Of a stretch of 64,000 nt of DNA, positions 34,285 through 45,787 are shown one piece after another. Every line of letters begins with the position of its first letter. Within the stretch, counting starts at the first letter, position 1. Position numbers and translations under genes: made by a program. The notes under the pieces are model-generated. The model ran no database searches. It saw nothing but the letters and a program-made list of their open reading frames with translations, and was not told the origin of the DNA. The stretch comes from Thinopyrum elongatum (lineage: Eukaryota > Streptophyta > Magnoliopsida > Poales > Poaceae). The stretch is from NCBI GenBank assembly GCA_011799875.1, contig CM022302.1, positions 518,811,229 to 518,875,228 on the forward strand. Reading direction: 5' to 3'.

Positions 34285-35231
34285 ATATGAACACCATGAA
34301 CATAAATATCATAGAGGCTATGTTGGTTTTGATTCAACTACATGCATGAGCATGTGCCAAGTCAAGCCACTCGAACATTCGGAGAAGGATACCTTATCAT
34401 CATACCACATCACAATCATTTTAATGCATGTTGATATCCAAGATAAATAATTATCCACTCCTAGCTACTTAAGCATGGCATGAGAAACTATAATCTCTAA
34501 TTGTCATTGCAAACATGTTTGATCATAATAGGCTGAATCATGGATACTAGGTTAAACATATTTACAAAAATAGAACAAGTTGAGTTCATACCCGTTTCTC
34601 TCTGCCACAGCCAGTTCATCAAATATCGTAATTATTGCCTTTCACTTGCATGACCGAATGATATGAAAATAATAATAGTGCAAGAGTGCCATGGACTAAG
34701 CTGGAATCTGCAAACTTTTTATTCAAGAGGAGAAGACAAGGCAATTTGAGCTCTTTGTTAGATCAACAATAATGCATATAAGAGCCACTCAACATTTTCA
34801 TCATGGTCTTCTCCTCGATATGACTCAATAAAAGGAAAAGAATTTCAGAGAAACACACTGAAATATTTTTGGAGTTTTTAGTTTTTCTTGAACAAAGCAA
34901 ATTAAAGAGAAAGACAAAAATGAGAAAAACTATTTACACGGGAGAGCTCCCAACAAGCAAAAGAAGAACAAGGAAATCTTTTTGGGTTTTCTTTTAAATA
35001 CTACAACTAACTAAACTAGAAAGAAAAACTGAAAAGAAGCAAGCAACATTTATTGTGATTTTCTCAAAGTTTTTCAAACACGCAAGAAGAAGGCGAGAAA
35101 ATAAATCTAGCATGGATAATACAATGAAAAAGTGTGAACACCGACAACTGGAATGAAATGAGTGAACATGAATATAATGTCGGTGGAAATACGTACTCCC
35201 CCAAGCTTAGGCTTTTGGCCTAGCTTGGTAA
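34285..35231 (-). other. E3 3' non-coding block, second part
   Basis: No credible coding frame. At 35201-35228, immediately after the stop of the downstream frame, is a near-perfect inverted repeat CCAAGCTTAGGC/GCCTAGCTTGG that embeds a polypurine-like AAGCTTGGGGGAGT copy (minus strand, about 35195-35208). Confidence 0.75.
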
Positions 35232-36254
35232 TCACCGTCTGTAGCCTGCGTAATAATCTGAGTGATAGCTCACGGAGACTCTTCGTGCAGCCTCCTCAGC
35301 CTGCCGAGCAGCCACAACCTCCGCATTGTGTGCGCGGGCCTCGCTCTCAAGAACATAATATCTTCCCTTGCTGTCATAATCAAAGAGAGCAGGCGCAGGC
35401 AAAAAGGTGTCCACAACGAAATCTTTATTGGACAACAGGTTATAAGTATAATCATTGATTTCACCCTTAAGGAACTTATGGCGCTTCATGGCCTCAAAGT
35501 CTAAGTACTGAGTGGGAAGGATGGGATCATTAGGCCAAATTGATACACCAAACTCCTCTGCTAAACGTGAAGCATAAATCCCACCATAAAAATATCCACT
35601 ACCAGCGTTGTGTTGCAATCTGCGTGCAATAATTGCTCCAAGGTTATAACATTTAACACCGGTGAGAGCAGTGTGTATGAGGCTCAAGTCAGGAGCACAA
35701 AGTGTACTACAGTCTTGTTTGCCTACGATGCATTTTCCATTAAACAGTGCAAAGTAATGAATTGATGGGAAATGAATACTTTTTATTCTACCTTGCGTCA
35801 CTCCTCTATTCTCACCGTAGCAAAGGCTAGTTAAAAATAAATCATACTCAGACTTTGGTGGTTCGTCCAACAAACCCCAAAATGGAATTTTACACACACC
35901 ACTAAACACGTCTAGAGGCATGGTAATTGAATGGTCATAAAGTTTAAACGAAACTCTAGACTCACGGGGATGAAATTTAAACTCTTTAGTAAATGATTCT
36001 GTGAGACTGAAATACTGGTTGCACTTATCTTCAATGTAGGGACCGAGTTCGGCATTGTGAACATATTGCTCAAATTCTTCTTTAATACCTGCCATCACCA
36101 TGAAATCGTCGCGCGACCATAAGCATGATTTGGTGGCGGCATCCCGTATTGAACTTGCACTTGGTTCAACATAAGATTGACGGGTTGAGCCCCTACTAGA
36201 AGATGCCTTCGAGGACCTCCGCCTCGAAGAACTCCTTCCAAAGAAGTTCATCAT
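35232..36254 (-). CDS. E3 downstream frame, ATHILA ORF1-like protein
   Basis: About 340 codons from an ATG pair at 36249-36254 (MMNFFGRSSSRRRSS), intact to the stop. The N-terminus is Ser/Arg-rich and basic. The body has an FKLYDHSITMPLDVFSGVC-type segment, R-x-I-hydrophobic blocks (GRIKSIHFPSIHYFALFNG) and GAIIARRLQHNAGSGYFYGG. This pattern resembles the ATHILA ORF-1 family of plant Gypsy elements, a recognition by style and not by search. The C-terminus is Ala/Arg-rich and possibly helical. A likely 5' leader intron (36490-36271) and an LTR-like cassette further upstream suggest it is made from its own spliced mRNA. Confidence 0.7.
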   Translation of the reverse strand: MMNFFGRSSSRRRSSKASSSRGSTRQSYVEPSASSIRDAATKSCLWSRDDFMVMAGIKEEFEQYVHNAELGPYIEDKCNQYFSLTESFTKEFKFHPRESRVSFKLYDHSITMPLDVFSGVCKIPFWGLLDEPPKSEYDLFLTSLCYGENRGVTQGRIKSIHFPSIHYFALFNGKCIVGKQDCSTLCAPDLSLIHTALTGVKCYNLGAIIARRLQHNAGSGYFYGGIYASRLAEEFGVSIWPNDPILPTQYLDFEAMKRHKFLKGEINDYTYNLLSNKDFVVDTFLPAPALFDYDSKGRYYVLESEARAHNAEVVAARQAEEAARRVSVSYHSDYYAGYRR

Positions 36255-36270
36255 ATTTGCGTACAATTTT

Positions 36271-36490
36271 CTGAAAAAATTTGGGTCACAAAATTTTTGT
36301 CAACAAAACTTCACAAGATTGATAGCAACTACTCATAGGGATGCATAGAGGCTATATTGAGCACTCAAACTACTTAGAACTCTAAGAATTCAACATGCAA
36401 GCTCATCTACAGTAGCACCAAGAGTAGCTAATTATTCAAAATATAATCCAGTAAGCAAAAACTAATTGGACCAATGGAGGAGTCACATAC
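36271..36490 (-). other. Possible 5' leader intron before the E3 downstream frame
   Basis: In sense (minus) orientation the segment begins G/GTATGTG and ends with a T-rich tract TTTTTTCAG, 17 nt before the first ATG. The 220-nt length and U-rich content suit a plant intron. This is inferred from splice-site consensus only. Confidence 0.4.
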
Positions 36491-36712
36491 CAAGTAGCAA
36501 TCCCCCAAAACACTTTAGTAAACGGAGCTTCGAGCAAAGAGATCGAAATCCGTGGGTTTGAGAGCAAGAACCCGAGAGAGAGAGGAATGGTGATTTTTTT
36601 TGGAGGTAGGTGATGACATGGGCTAAAGAGATAAGTGAGGGGGCCCATGTGCGGACAACAACACACCAGGGCGTGCCTGGGGCTGCTGGCGCGCCCAGGT
36701 GGGTTGTGCCCA
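36491..36712 (-). promoter_or_regulatory. LTR-like internal cassette of E3 (left part, split by E5)
   Basis: Contains CACCAGGGCGTGCC...GGCGCGCCCAGGTGGGTTGTGCCC, the same GC-rich inverted-repeat signature that precedes the TATA box in the E3 LTR (53037-53091). The matching upstream part is at 48735-48870, where AAAATAAAAGTTCTCAGAATG also copies LTR text. I see no good TATA box. Confidence 0.55.
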
Positions 36713-37628
36713 TGTCGTGGTATCACATGGCCACCTATGGGGCCATCGGCCCCTTGTGGTTCGGCAAGGGGGAAGAGCACATAGCACAAAGAGCGGAAAG
36801 CACAGAGCAGCATGACAATGGTGACACGAGCAGTTTTACCCAGGTTCGGGACGCCGCGAGGCGTAAAACCCTACTCCTGCTTTGGTGGATTGATGGAAGG
36901 ACCGTGGTGGAGATGCAACGCTCTAGCTCGGCAAGGTCGCCTCGGGGCGGGAGCAGCTACGCGCGTATGAGTGTACAAGGGTCCGAATCCTTTCTAAGGT
37001 AGCCACGGCCCTCCTTTTATAGATCAAGGGGTTACCACAATGGCAAAATAGTCATTTATCCAATGATTAGATAGCCACACTGCTATCATACCTAACTCTG
37101 CAGACATGTCAGGGCACATTAAATGCACCACTTAGTGTCACATCATAGCGTAGCCCGGCAAGCCTTGCCGTGCCACTCAGCCACCTTTTCGCCTATCCGC
37201 GTGACACGTCGCCTGGACGGGTGTCATTTAGGGATGATCTTCCTTAGAAATGGCTTGCCACATACCAAATAACGGCCACTTAGTCATTTGGGGGCTCGAC
37301 ACCGCACCGATGGGTGACTTGCGTTGCTGTGAGGTGGAGCGGTGGAGCCTTGGCGGGGTAATCCGCCCTTGGCGCCCCCGTCAAGCCTGCCGGGGGAGTC
37401 TTGAGGCTTGCTTGGAGTAACCTCGACCCCGCTAGGCTCGCCTGCCCGGTAAGGGAAGTTTTTTCCTTAGTGATATCTTGCTTGTTTGGTTGGTCTTGGT
37501 CTTCTTGATCCGCCCTTTGATTGCTCAAAGAGCCATTTCTTCTGCTTGGCCATGTCTTGAGTGTCGTAACCTTGCCCTTGAGCCTGTGTACAGTCCGGGA
37601 ACACACCTAGGGGTTTGTTGCACCGACA
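36713..37628 (-). repeat. E5 3' LTR
   Basis: TGTCGTGG...CCGACA, TATA box TATAAAAG (minus strand, 37014-37021). Purine-rich GGGGGCTCC (minus strand) follows at about 37629-37638, the likely polypurine tract. Confidence 0.93.
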
Positions 37629-38081
37629 GGAGCCCCCGGGCCTGGCCTAAACGCGCTGCCGAGCGTCGTCGGGGTAGGCCCTGTCTAGTACACAGGCGAG
37701 CGGGTTGCGGTAGCTCATCCTTTGAGATCTTCTTTACTTCTTCATTAACCTGTGCTTGAGTCAGTTTTCGGTTTTTCCGCGCGTCGTGTGATGCCAATTG
37801 CAGTGGGGCCACCTTTGTAATGGCCCGTGAATGACTTTAACGCACGGGGGAGTAACTGCCAATTCACCCCTCCCACCACGTCCTTGTCCTTTGCCACGTA
37901 TGCAGCATGCATTGAGTGGGGTAGGTGACGGAGGCGCGTGGTGCAGGAGGGAGAGTCATGGCAGGGGCTCAGTCTTCCTTGGATTGGTGGAGAGGGGCGG
38001 TTACCTACCGAGGGATCGGCATCCCCTCCTGGCCATGTCTTCTGCCGCACGGCGTGAAGTCAGCCCCCAGCCACGTTCTTC

Positions 38082-38677
38082 TATAAAAAGGGAAACGAGT
38101 GAGGGTCTAATTCCACGCATCTTTTCCCCCTTCTTCCCAAGAAGGATGCGGTTGTGCTTCTGTTGAGGTAGGGTCTCCTTCCCGTTCCCACACAAAGCTA
38201 CCGGCCTAGAGTGGCAGTCCTATGCTCGGTGTGGGTAAGAAAGGCTCTGGATGGGCGTGCGGGCGGCGCGCTGGCAGCGTCGGAGGTAGCGGTTCTGTCG
38301 TGCTCATCGCCGGGCCTCCCGCGGTCCCAACCTTGGAGAGGGGTCTCGTAGGCGATCCTGCGTCGAAGCTCATAGTGGGCACGAAGCGTGGTAGTCGCCT
38401 GTGGCCTATCCCTTCTTCGCCCATGATGATGAAGGAAAACCACGGAAAAGATCGCTCGCCGCACGCAGGAGATCTCGGGGGTGGTTCATCATTGGTTATG
38501 TCAGATCTCCTCCCTCGGGGGACTGCTTGCTTCGCGCACGGGCGGGATTCTTGTGCTTGTGCATGCTTCTCAAGGGGACAGTATTCTTCTAGCCTCGGGT
38601 CAGCGGAGATGACCATGCTCTCTGTGGGGTCCTCGGAGCGCTTGGCGTCCACCCTGGTCACCATGTCGGTGGTTTGA
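38082..38677 (+). CDS. Possible antisense gene in the E5 3' region
   Basis: On the strand opposite to pol, TATAAAAA at 38082-38089 is preceded by G-box-like CCACGTCC and GCCACGTA motifs. It is followed by a 6-codon upstream frame (38146-38166) and a 151-codon frame (38222-38677) starting MLGVGKKGSG. Antisense genes in this position are known from Tat-lineage elements such as maize Grande. The product has no recognised domain and the frame may be decayed: a further frame at 38681-39070 could be its displaced end. Coding status is uncertain. Confidence 0.35.
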
Positions 38678-39731
38678 GCAATGGCAGGTGTGCCTCTTCG
38701 AGCGGCAGCGACGAGGAGGGTGGCGGCAACCCACGACACGTCAAGAGCAGGGATGATCGCTCCGACGTGGCGTGATTGCCGGCAGCACCATCATCACCGG
38801 CTGGACCCCGGCAGCACCACTATCTGCACCTGCCCTCTGGTTCCTTCCTCCCAGCCCAGGAGCGGTGTCCTCCTGATCCTGGGGAGGCGCCGAATCCTAG
38901 TCGGGTCTTCCCTCCATCTTCTTCGTCTCCCCCTGCGATTCCGAGGAGGAGGACGACAGAGCAAAGGCATTACGAGGCACTTATCTTTTTTTCTGTCTAA
39001 AACATGTTGGCACTTGCCAAACGTTAGTCTAAATTATGTAATCTTCTTTATCCATGTTTGTGTTCTGTAAGATATGTACTTGCTTATCAGCATATTAATG
39101 AAAAAGACAAGCCTTGCCGGGTACTTGTGCATGTATCATGTCCATGCAGAGGTGAGGTGTACGTTCAAGTAAACAAGTTTCCCCCGGCAAACTATCCTGC
39201 CGGTACCCTTAGTTTGCTACCGTGGGGCAAGGCCTGCCGGGCATAAAACTATGAAAAGGGACCGGCCCCTCATCGAACCCTCTCCATCAAAGGCAACTGC
39301 GACCACCTTGCCCGAAGCAACGTTCAGGACAAAGGATGGGAGCACCTATGTTTTGAAGGTAGCGAGGTTTTCATATGCACAAGTTTTTACCTTACAGAAC
39401 AGGTACGGATAAGAAGAAACTTAACTGTTTGGCTTGCCGGGGATCGCTGTGTAGGCTTGTCTTCATTTCTTCTCTTCGGGATCAAGTCCGCGGCAAGAAC
39501 CCTGCAACTTAGTGCAGATGAAAACAGTGCTCCATGCGACCTCATCTACTTGATCATGCTATGCTCATGATATGCTTATGCATGCATGTAATCTAGTCGG
39601 GGGCCCCCCAACACTTCGTTTATTCATCTGTTGCTCAGTGTCTACGCCTGGCTTTGTACAAAGGGTTACATGCAAAATCGGGAAGGTTTGTACAAAAGGG
39701 TGGCTGCCGGGCAGGGCCCGACAGCCGCGCC

Positions 39732-39880
39732 TTATGGGTAGAACTTACGGAGATGCTCAATGTTCCATGAGTTTTGCAACTGAATGCCATCTCCGGTCTC
39801 CAGATGGACTGCACCGGGTCTGGTGACTCGTACTACCCGATAAGGGCCTTCCCACTTTGGCGTCAACTTGTTTGCACCCT
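39732..39880 (-). pseudogene. E5 integrase C-terminus, separated by solo LTR
   Basis: Reads on from the 41491-42090 segment in frame when the solo LTR and one TSD copy are taken out. It contains LTPKWEGPYRV and the terminal NSWNIEHLRKFYP, ending at a TAA at 39732-39734. Confidence 0.9.
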
Positions 39881-41490
39881 TGATACATCTCCAACGTATC
39901 TATAATTTTTGATTGTTCCATGCTGTTATATTATCATTCTTGGATGTTTTACAATCATTTTATAGCAACTTTATATCATTTTTTGGGACTAACCTATTGA
40001 CATAGTGGCTAGTGCCAGTTCCTGTTTTTTTCCTTGTTTTTTACTTCGCAGAAAATCAATACCAAACGGAGTCCAAATGCAGCGAAACTTTTTGGAGATT
40101 TTTTATGGACCAGAATGAACAACTTGGGCCGAAGAAGTACCAGAGGGGTGCCCCGAGGGGGGCACAACACACCTGGGCGCGCCTGGGGGCCTAGGCGCAC
40201 CCTGGTGGGTTGTGCCCACCTCAGTGGCCTCCCGCACCACATCTTTGCTCTATAAATACCCCCATATTCCAAAAACCCTAGGGGAGTCGACGAAACACAA
40301 TTCCAGCCACCGCAAGTTCCAGAAACCACAGATCCAATCTAGACATCATCACGGAGGGGTTCATCATCCTCATTGGTGCCTCTTCGATGATGTGTGAGTA
40401 GTTCATTGTAGACCTACGGGTCCGTAGTTAGTAGCTAGATGGCTTCCTCTCTCTCTTTTGATTCTCAATACAATGGTCTCTTGGAGATCTATTTGATGTA
40501 ACTCTTTTTGCGGTGTGTTTGTTGGGATCCGATGAACTTTGAGTTTATGATCAGATCTATGTTTTTATCCATGAAAGTTATTTGAGTCTTTTGATCTCTT
40601 ATATGCATGATTACTTATAGCCTCGTATTTCTTCTTCGAATCTTTGGTTTAGTTAGGCTGACTAGATTGATTTTTCTTGCCATGGGAAGAGGTGCTTTGT
40701 GATGGGTTTTATCTTACGGTGCTCAATCCCAGTGACAGAAGGGGAAATGACACGTTTGTATCGTTGCTATTAAGGATAACAAGATGGGGTCTATTCCTAC
40801 ATGAATAGATCTTGTCTACATCATGTCATCGTTCTTATTGCATTACTCTGTTTCTCCATGAACTTAATACACTAGATGCATGTTGGATAGCAGTCCATGT
40901 GTGGAGTAGTAGTAGTAGATGCAGGCAGGAGTCGGTCTACTAATCTTGGATGTGATGCCTATATAATGATCATTGCCTGGATATCATCATGATTATTTGA
41001 AGTTCTATCTATTGCCCAACAGTAATTTGTTTACCCACTGTATGCTATTTTTCTCGAGAGAAGCCACTAGTGAAATCTACGGCCCCCGGGTCTATTTTCC
41101 CATCATATACTTTCAGATCTATATTGCTATTTGCCTTTTTATTTATTTGCTTTTATTTTCAGATCTATATTTCCAAAAACACAAAAAATACCTTGCTGCA
41201 CTTTATTTTATACGTGTTTTATCGAGATCTATTTATCCAATCTATCACATTTATTCTCCCGTCCATGTGATAATTTCTGGCACCGTTACCCAAAAGGGAT
41301 TGACAACCCCTTTAACACGTCGGGTTGCAAGTATTTGTTCTTTGTGTGCAGGTACCGTTCACGTAGTGTTGCGTGGTTCTCCTACTGGTTCGATAACCTT
41401 GGTCTCATCACTGAGGGAAATACCTACCGTAGCTATGCTGCATCATCCCTTCCTCTTTGCGGAAATACCGACGTAGTTCAAGCGACATCA
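39881..41490 (+). mobile_element. Solo LTR of an E2-related element with TSD ACCCT
   Basis: 1610 bp, TGATACATC...GACATCA, in plus orientation. It is flanked by a perfect 5-bp TSD ACCCT (39876-39880 and 41491-41495). There is no internal sequence, so it is what remains after LTR-LTR recombination. It has the GC-rich hairpin (40159-40217) and a TATAAATA box at 40251. It matches the E2 LTR along its length. Confidence 0.97.
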
Positions 41491-42211
41491 ACCCTTGGTG
41501 GACTGAACACGCCTAAGGACAAGGTCGCCTTCCTCAAGGCTCCGAGCATGAACCCTGCGGCTGTGATAGCGACGCAGGGCTTGCTGGTAGCGTGCAGCAC
41601 GCGTAGCAGCCCGGAGACGGTTCTCCTCAAGTAGCACAGCGTCGTCACGCCGGTGTTGTTCCTGCGCTACTTCATCGTAGGCAAGCACTCGAGGAGATCC
41701 GTATATGAGTTTCGTGGGGATAACTGCTTCTGCCCCATAGACTAGGGAGATGGGAGTCTGCCCGGTAGCCCGATTTGGTGTCGTACGGAGGGACCAAAGA
41801 ACCACCGGCAGCTCGTCGATCCATCGCCTGCCGCACTTCTGCAGCCTATCAAATGTTCTCGTCTTGAGTCCTCGCAGCACTTCAGCGTTCGCCCTCTCAT
41901 CTTTTCTGTTGCTTCTGGGATGGGCAATAGAGGCGAATGAGACTTTGCTTCTGAGGGCATGAACGTATTGCATGAAGGCGCGGCTTGTGAATTGGGTGCC
42001 ATTGTCAGTGATGATCCTGGCGGGTACTCCAAAATGGCACACCAATCCCTTCAAGAACTTGATAGCTGACTGTGCGGTCCCCTTTCTCACGGGCTACACC
42101 TCTGGCCACTTTGTGAACTGGTCGATAGTGATGAACAAGAACTCAAAGCCCCCGGTAGCACGGGGGAAGGGGCCCAAGATGTCGAGCCCCCAGACCGAGA
42201 AGGGGCATGAC
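41491..42211 (-). pseudogene. E5 integrase core
   Basis: Second and third catalytic residues are present (ITDNGTQF and KDERAN). The first Asp is upstream in GLDILGPF of the 42094-43281 segment, across an in-frame TAG at 42094-42096. The frame runs into the solo LTR at 41490, which supplies an artificial stop. Confidence 0.92.
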
Positions 42212-43335
42212 AAAGGGATCGTCTGGAGAGCTTGAGCAGGCTGATGGATATTCTTGGAGTGGAACTGGCAGGCTTCACATTTGGTGACTAGCTCAATTGC
42301 ATCTTGGAGGGCCGTGGGCCAGTAAAACCCTTGGCGGAAACCTTTTCCAACCAGGGCCCTCGATCCAATGTGGTAGCCGCATATACCCAGGTGTATCTTT
42401 GCCAACAGTTCCTTTCCTTCTTCCCGGCAAATGCACTTCAATTTCACTCTGTTGGGCCTTCTTCTGTATAGCGTGTCGTCAACGAACTGATACATACTGG
42501 CCCTCCGGGCTACTCTTTTAGCTCCTTCTTGCTCGTCGGGAAGTTCTCCTGTTTGGAGGAAATGGACTATGTGCCGCGCCCAAGTTGGAGCCTGAGGCTC
42601 GGCAACGAGGACTAGCGGCACGTCCTCACTCATGGGAGCGCACTCCTCGACTACAGAGATTGGTAGTTTGGCTGGAGGGTGCAGCTCACCGATCGAAGGG
42701 GAGTTGTTCCCGCCAAGCTCTCTGTCGGGGACCTCGAAGGGCTCTGCCGGGAGAGGCCTGCCGGAGTCCAGTTTCCTCCTCTTCCTGGCCATTGTTGCCG
42801 GAGATACGGAGGGTTGAGTCAGATGGAGAACAAAAGTCCCTGGTTCCACAGGGAGTTTTTGCACAGCGCACTTTGACAGATGATCAGCAATGTTGTTTTC
42901 CGCACGAGGTATGTGCTTTGTTTGCAATCCATCAAAGCGCTCCTCCAACTTTCTCACTTCCTCGACGTATGCCTCCATCAATGGGCTTTGATAATCCTTG
43001 TTCACTTGCCTCACCACAAGTTGCGAAACTCCACGAATGATCAACTTCTTGATTCCCAGTTCTGTTGCGATCCTGAGCCCGGCAAGGAGTCCTTCATATT
43101 CTGCTGTATTGTTGGTAGCCTTCTCCTGGGGGAAATGCATCTGAACCACGTACTTGAGGTGCTCCCCAGAGAGAGCAACAAGAAGCACGCCAGCTCCTGC
43201 ACCTTGTAGGGAGAAGGCACCATCAAAGTACATGATCCATTCTTGGGGCACTTCCTTGCCTGGGATAACTGTCTCCAACACGTCTTCGTCAGGGGTAGGT
43301 GTCCATTCCGCAATAAACTCCGCCAGTGTTCTGCT
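42094..43335 (-). pseudogene. E5 RNase H (Asp replaced) and integrase N-terminus
   Basis: RNase H starts at YFDGAFSLQGAGAG and has TAEYEGLLAGL. The third acidic position reads RGVSQLVV where the family has Asp (compare YGDSDLV in E1), so the site is mutated to Val. It is followed by a connection region, an integrase zinc finger (CEACQFH) and the first catalytic Asp in GLDILGPF. It ends at TAG 42094-42096. Confidence 0.9.
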
Positions 43336-44811
43336 CTAAATGGTTGACGTGCTCTCGAACTTCAAACCAAAGCTGGATAACTCCAAAGCCCATTCCACTA
43401 TCCTGCCAGTGTCCTCAGGGTTCCTCAGTATGCGTTGCAAGGGGAAGCGGGTGACAACCGTGATCTCGTGGGCTTGGAAGTAGTGGTGCAGTTTCCTTGA
43501 GGCCATGATGAGGCCAAAATTCAACTTTTGCATGCCTGAGTACCTCGACCTAGCCCCCTGCAACAGGGAGCTAACGAAGTACACTGGCCGCTGCACCACT
43601 TTCTTCCTTGCCGTGACCTTGGAGCTGTCTCCATTACTCCGCTCCTCCTTGTTCTGATCTGCCTCTGACCCTGCTGGGGCGAGTTCACTTCCTTCTCCAG
43701 AGGGGACGACAGTTGCAGCTGCTTCTTCATCTACTTTCCACTGCGCCACCAGCACTGCGCTAACCACTTGATTGGTTGCCGCTAAGTATAGCAGCAACAG
43801 TTCTTGTGGTTTTGGAGCGACTAAGGTGGGGACAGAGGAAAGATAGGTCTTTAGATCCTGCAGCACGGCGTCTGCCTCCGGGGTCCACTCCATGGGCCCA
43901 GCCTACTTCAAGATTTTGAAGAATGGTAGGGCGCGTTCGGCGGACTTGGAAATGAACCTGCTTAGCGCGGTAACACATCCAGTCAAACGCCTCACATCTT
44001 TAACCGTCTTGGGTGCTTGAATCTGCTCAATTGCCTTGATCTTGTCGGGGTTGGCCTCTCTCCCCCGGTGGGACACAAAGAAGCCAAGCAGCTTGCTGGA
44101 AGGAACGCCAAACACACACTTCTCTAGGTTCAGCTTCAAGTTGATCTTGCGTAGATTTGGAAAGGTCTCTTCCAAGTCGTGAATGAGAGTTGATTTGTCC
44201 TTGGTTTTGACCACTATATCATCCATGTAGGCTTCAATATTCCTGTGCAACTGGGACTCAAAGCCAATCTGTACTGCTCTCATGAAAGTGGATCCAACGC
44301 TTTTTAACCCAAAGGGCATACGTACAAAGCAGTACGTGCCGCATGGGGTTATAAACGCGGTGTTCTCTTCGTCTTCCTCGGACATGAAAATCTGGTGGTA
44401 CCCGGAGTAGGCATCCAAGAAGGAAAGTAGGTCACATCCAAAGGTGGAATCCATAATCTAATCGATGCACGGCAAGGGGAATGGGTCCTTCGGGCATGCT
44501 TTATTCAGATCTGTGAAATCTATGCAAAGCCTCCATTTCCCATTCGCCTTGCGCACCACCACTGGATTTGCCAACTAAGTTGGATGCAATACCCCTCTGA
44601 CCAAACTAGCAGCTTCGAGTTTCTTGATCTCCTTGGCAATAAACTGTTGCCGCTCCAAAGCTTGCTTTTGGACCTTCTGTTTGATGGGTTGGGCATGTGG
44701 GCAGACAGCAAGGTGGTGCTCGATTACCTCCCTGGGAACACCGGGGATGTCAGATGGTTGCCAAGCAAACACATCGACATTCGCCCGCAGGAAGGCAACG
44801 AGCGCGCTTTC
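43336..44811 (-). pseudogene. E5 reverse transcriptase
   Basis: RT blocks FLDAYSGYHQI, MPFGLKSVGSTFMR and YMDDIVVKTK are present, then the thumb and the start of the tether/RNase H region (SALLVAQ-like and RPVYFVSSLL). In-frame TAG codons occur at 44575-44577, 44458-44460, 43903-43905 and 43336-43338. At 44458 the aligned E1 residue is Gln, a direct case of CAG to TAG. Confidence 0.93.
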
Positions 44812-45652
44812 CTATTTGTCATCAAGGGTGGAGCTGATAGTAAATGTACCACCAGTGCCAACCAACCCTGCCAGGACCTTCTTCACAGCAGGCGCAACAA
44901 CCTTTGATCTCTTACTATTGGAACTCTCCGGCAAATCATCAACACGCGCAGCGCAATCCGAAGAGGCGCGCTTCCCGGATTCTTTGCTGGCGTCCTTGCT
45001 AGCTTTCTTCCCTTTCTTGCTCTCCTTGGCAGGAGCAGTAGCTTCCGCGGCCTCTGTAGTGACTGCTTCCCGGTACATCTTATCCACGCATATGACTGCA
45101 TCCTTCTTGTCTGATGGAATGGAAATGACGCCCATCGCTCCTGGCATCTTCAGAGTGTTGTAGTCATAGTGGGATGCCGCCATGAATTTTGCCAGGGCAG
45201 GGCGGCCAAGGATTCCATTGTATGGTAGGAGGAGGTCGACCACATCAAACACGATCTTCTCGGTCCGGTAGTTCAGCTCCCCCCACCCCCCCGAACATTA
45301 CCGGCAGTGTGATCTTCCCCTTAGGACGACTCCTGCCGGGGTTGATGCCTTGGAAAGTACCGGTAACCTTGAGCTCTTCGTCTGCTATCTGGAGCTTGCT
45401 GATGACCTTGGGAGATATCAGATTCAACCCAGCCCCGCCGTCAACCAACATCTTTGTGACCTTGAGGTTGCGAATCGTTGGTGAAACCAACAATGGCAAA
45501 CATCCTACCGCAGTGGTGCGGTCAGGGTGATCCTCTTCATCAAAGATGATGGGCGTGCGGGACCACTTGAGCGGCTTCCGAGAATCTGCCGCTGGCTCCA
45601 CGGCATTGACCTCACGTGCCCACTGTTTGAGCTGGCGGTGAGAGGAGTGCAA
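44812..45652 (-). pseudogene. E5 aspartic protease
   Basis: Active site VDGGAGLNLIS near 45430-45460 and the flap/closing motif YNGILGRPALAKFM near 45180-45220. Between them a run of G residues on the sense strand (plus-strand C runs at about 45279-45293) shifts the frame. An Ala/Lys/Ser-rich linker leads to the TAG at 44812-44814, then RT. Confidence 0.9.
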
Positions 45653-45787
45653 GAATGCACCTCCGTCAATGCACAGGGCGTCAGTGGCCTTCTGGAACTC
45701 CCGCTCGCTGGTTTCCTCTTCATCTCCTTCATCACTCCCATCATCGCATCCCTTCTTCTCACGGCCTCTGGCTGGTTTCCCTTGATA

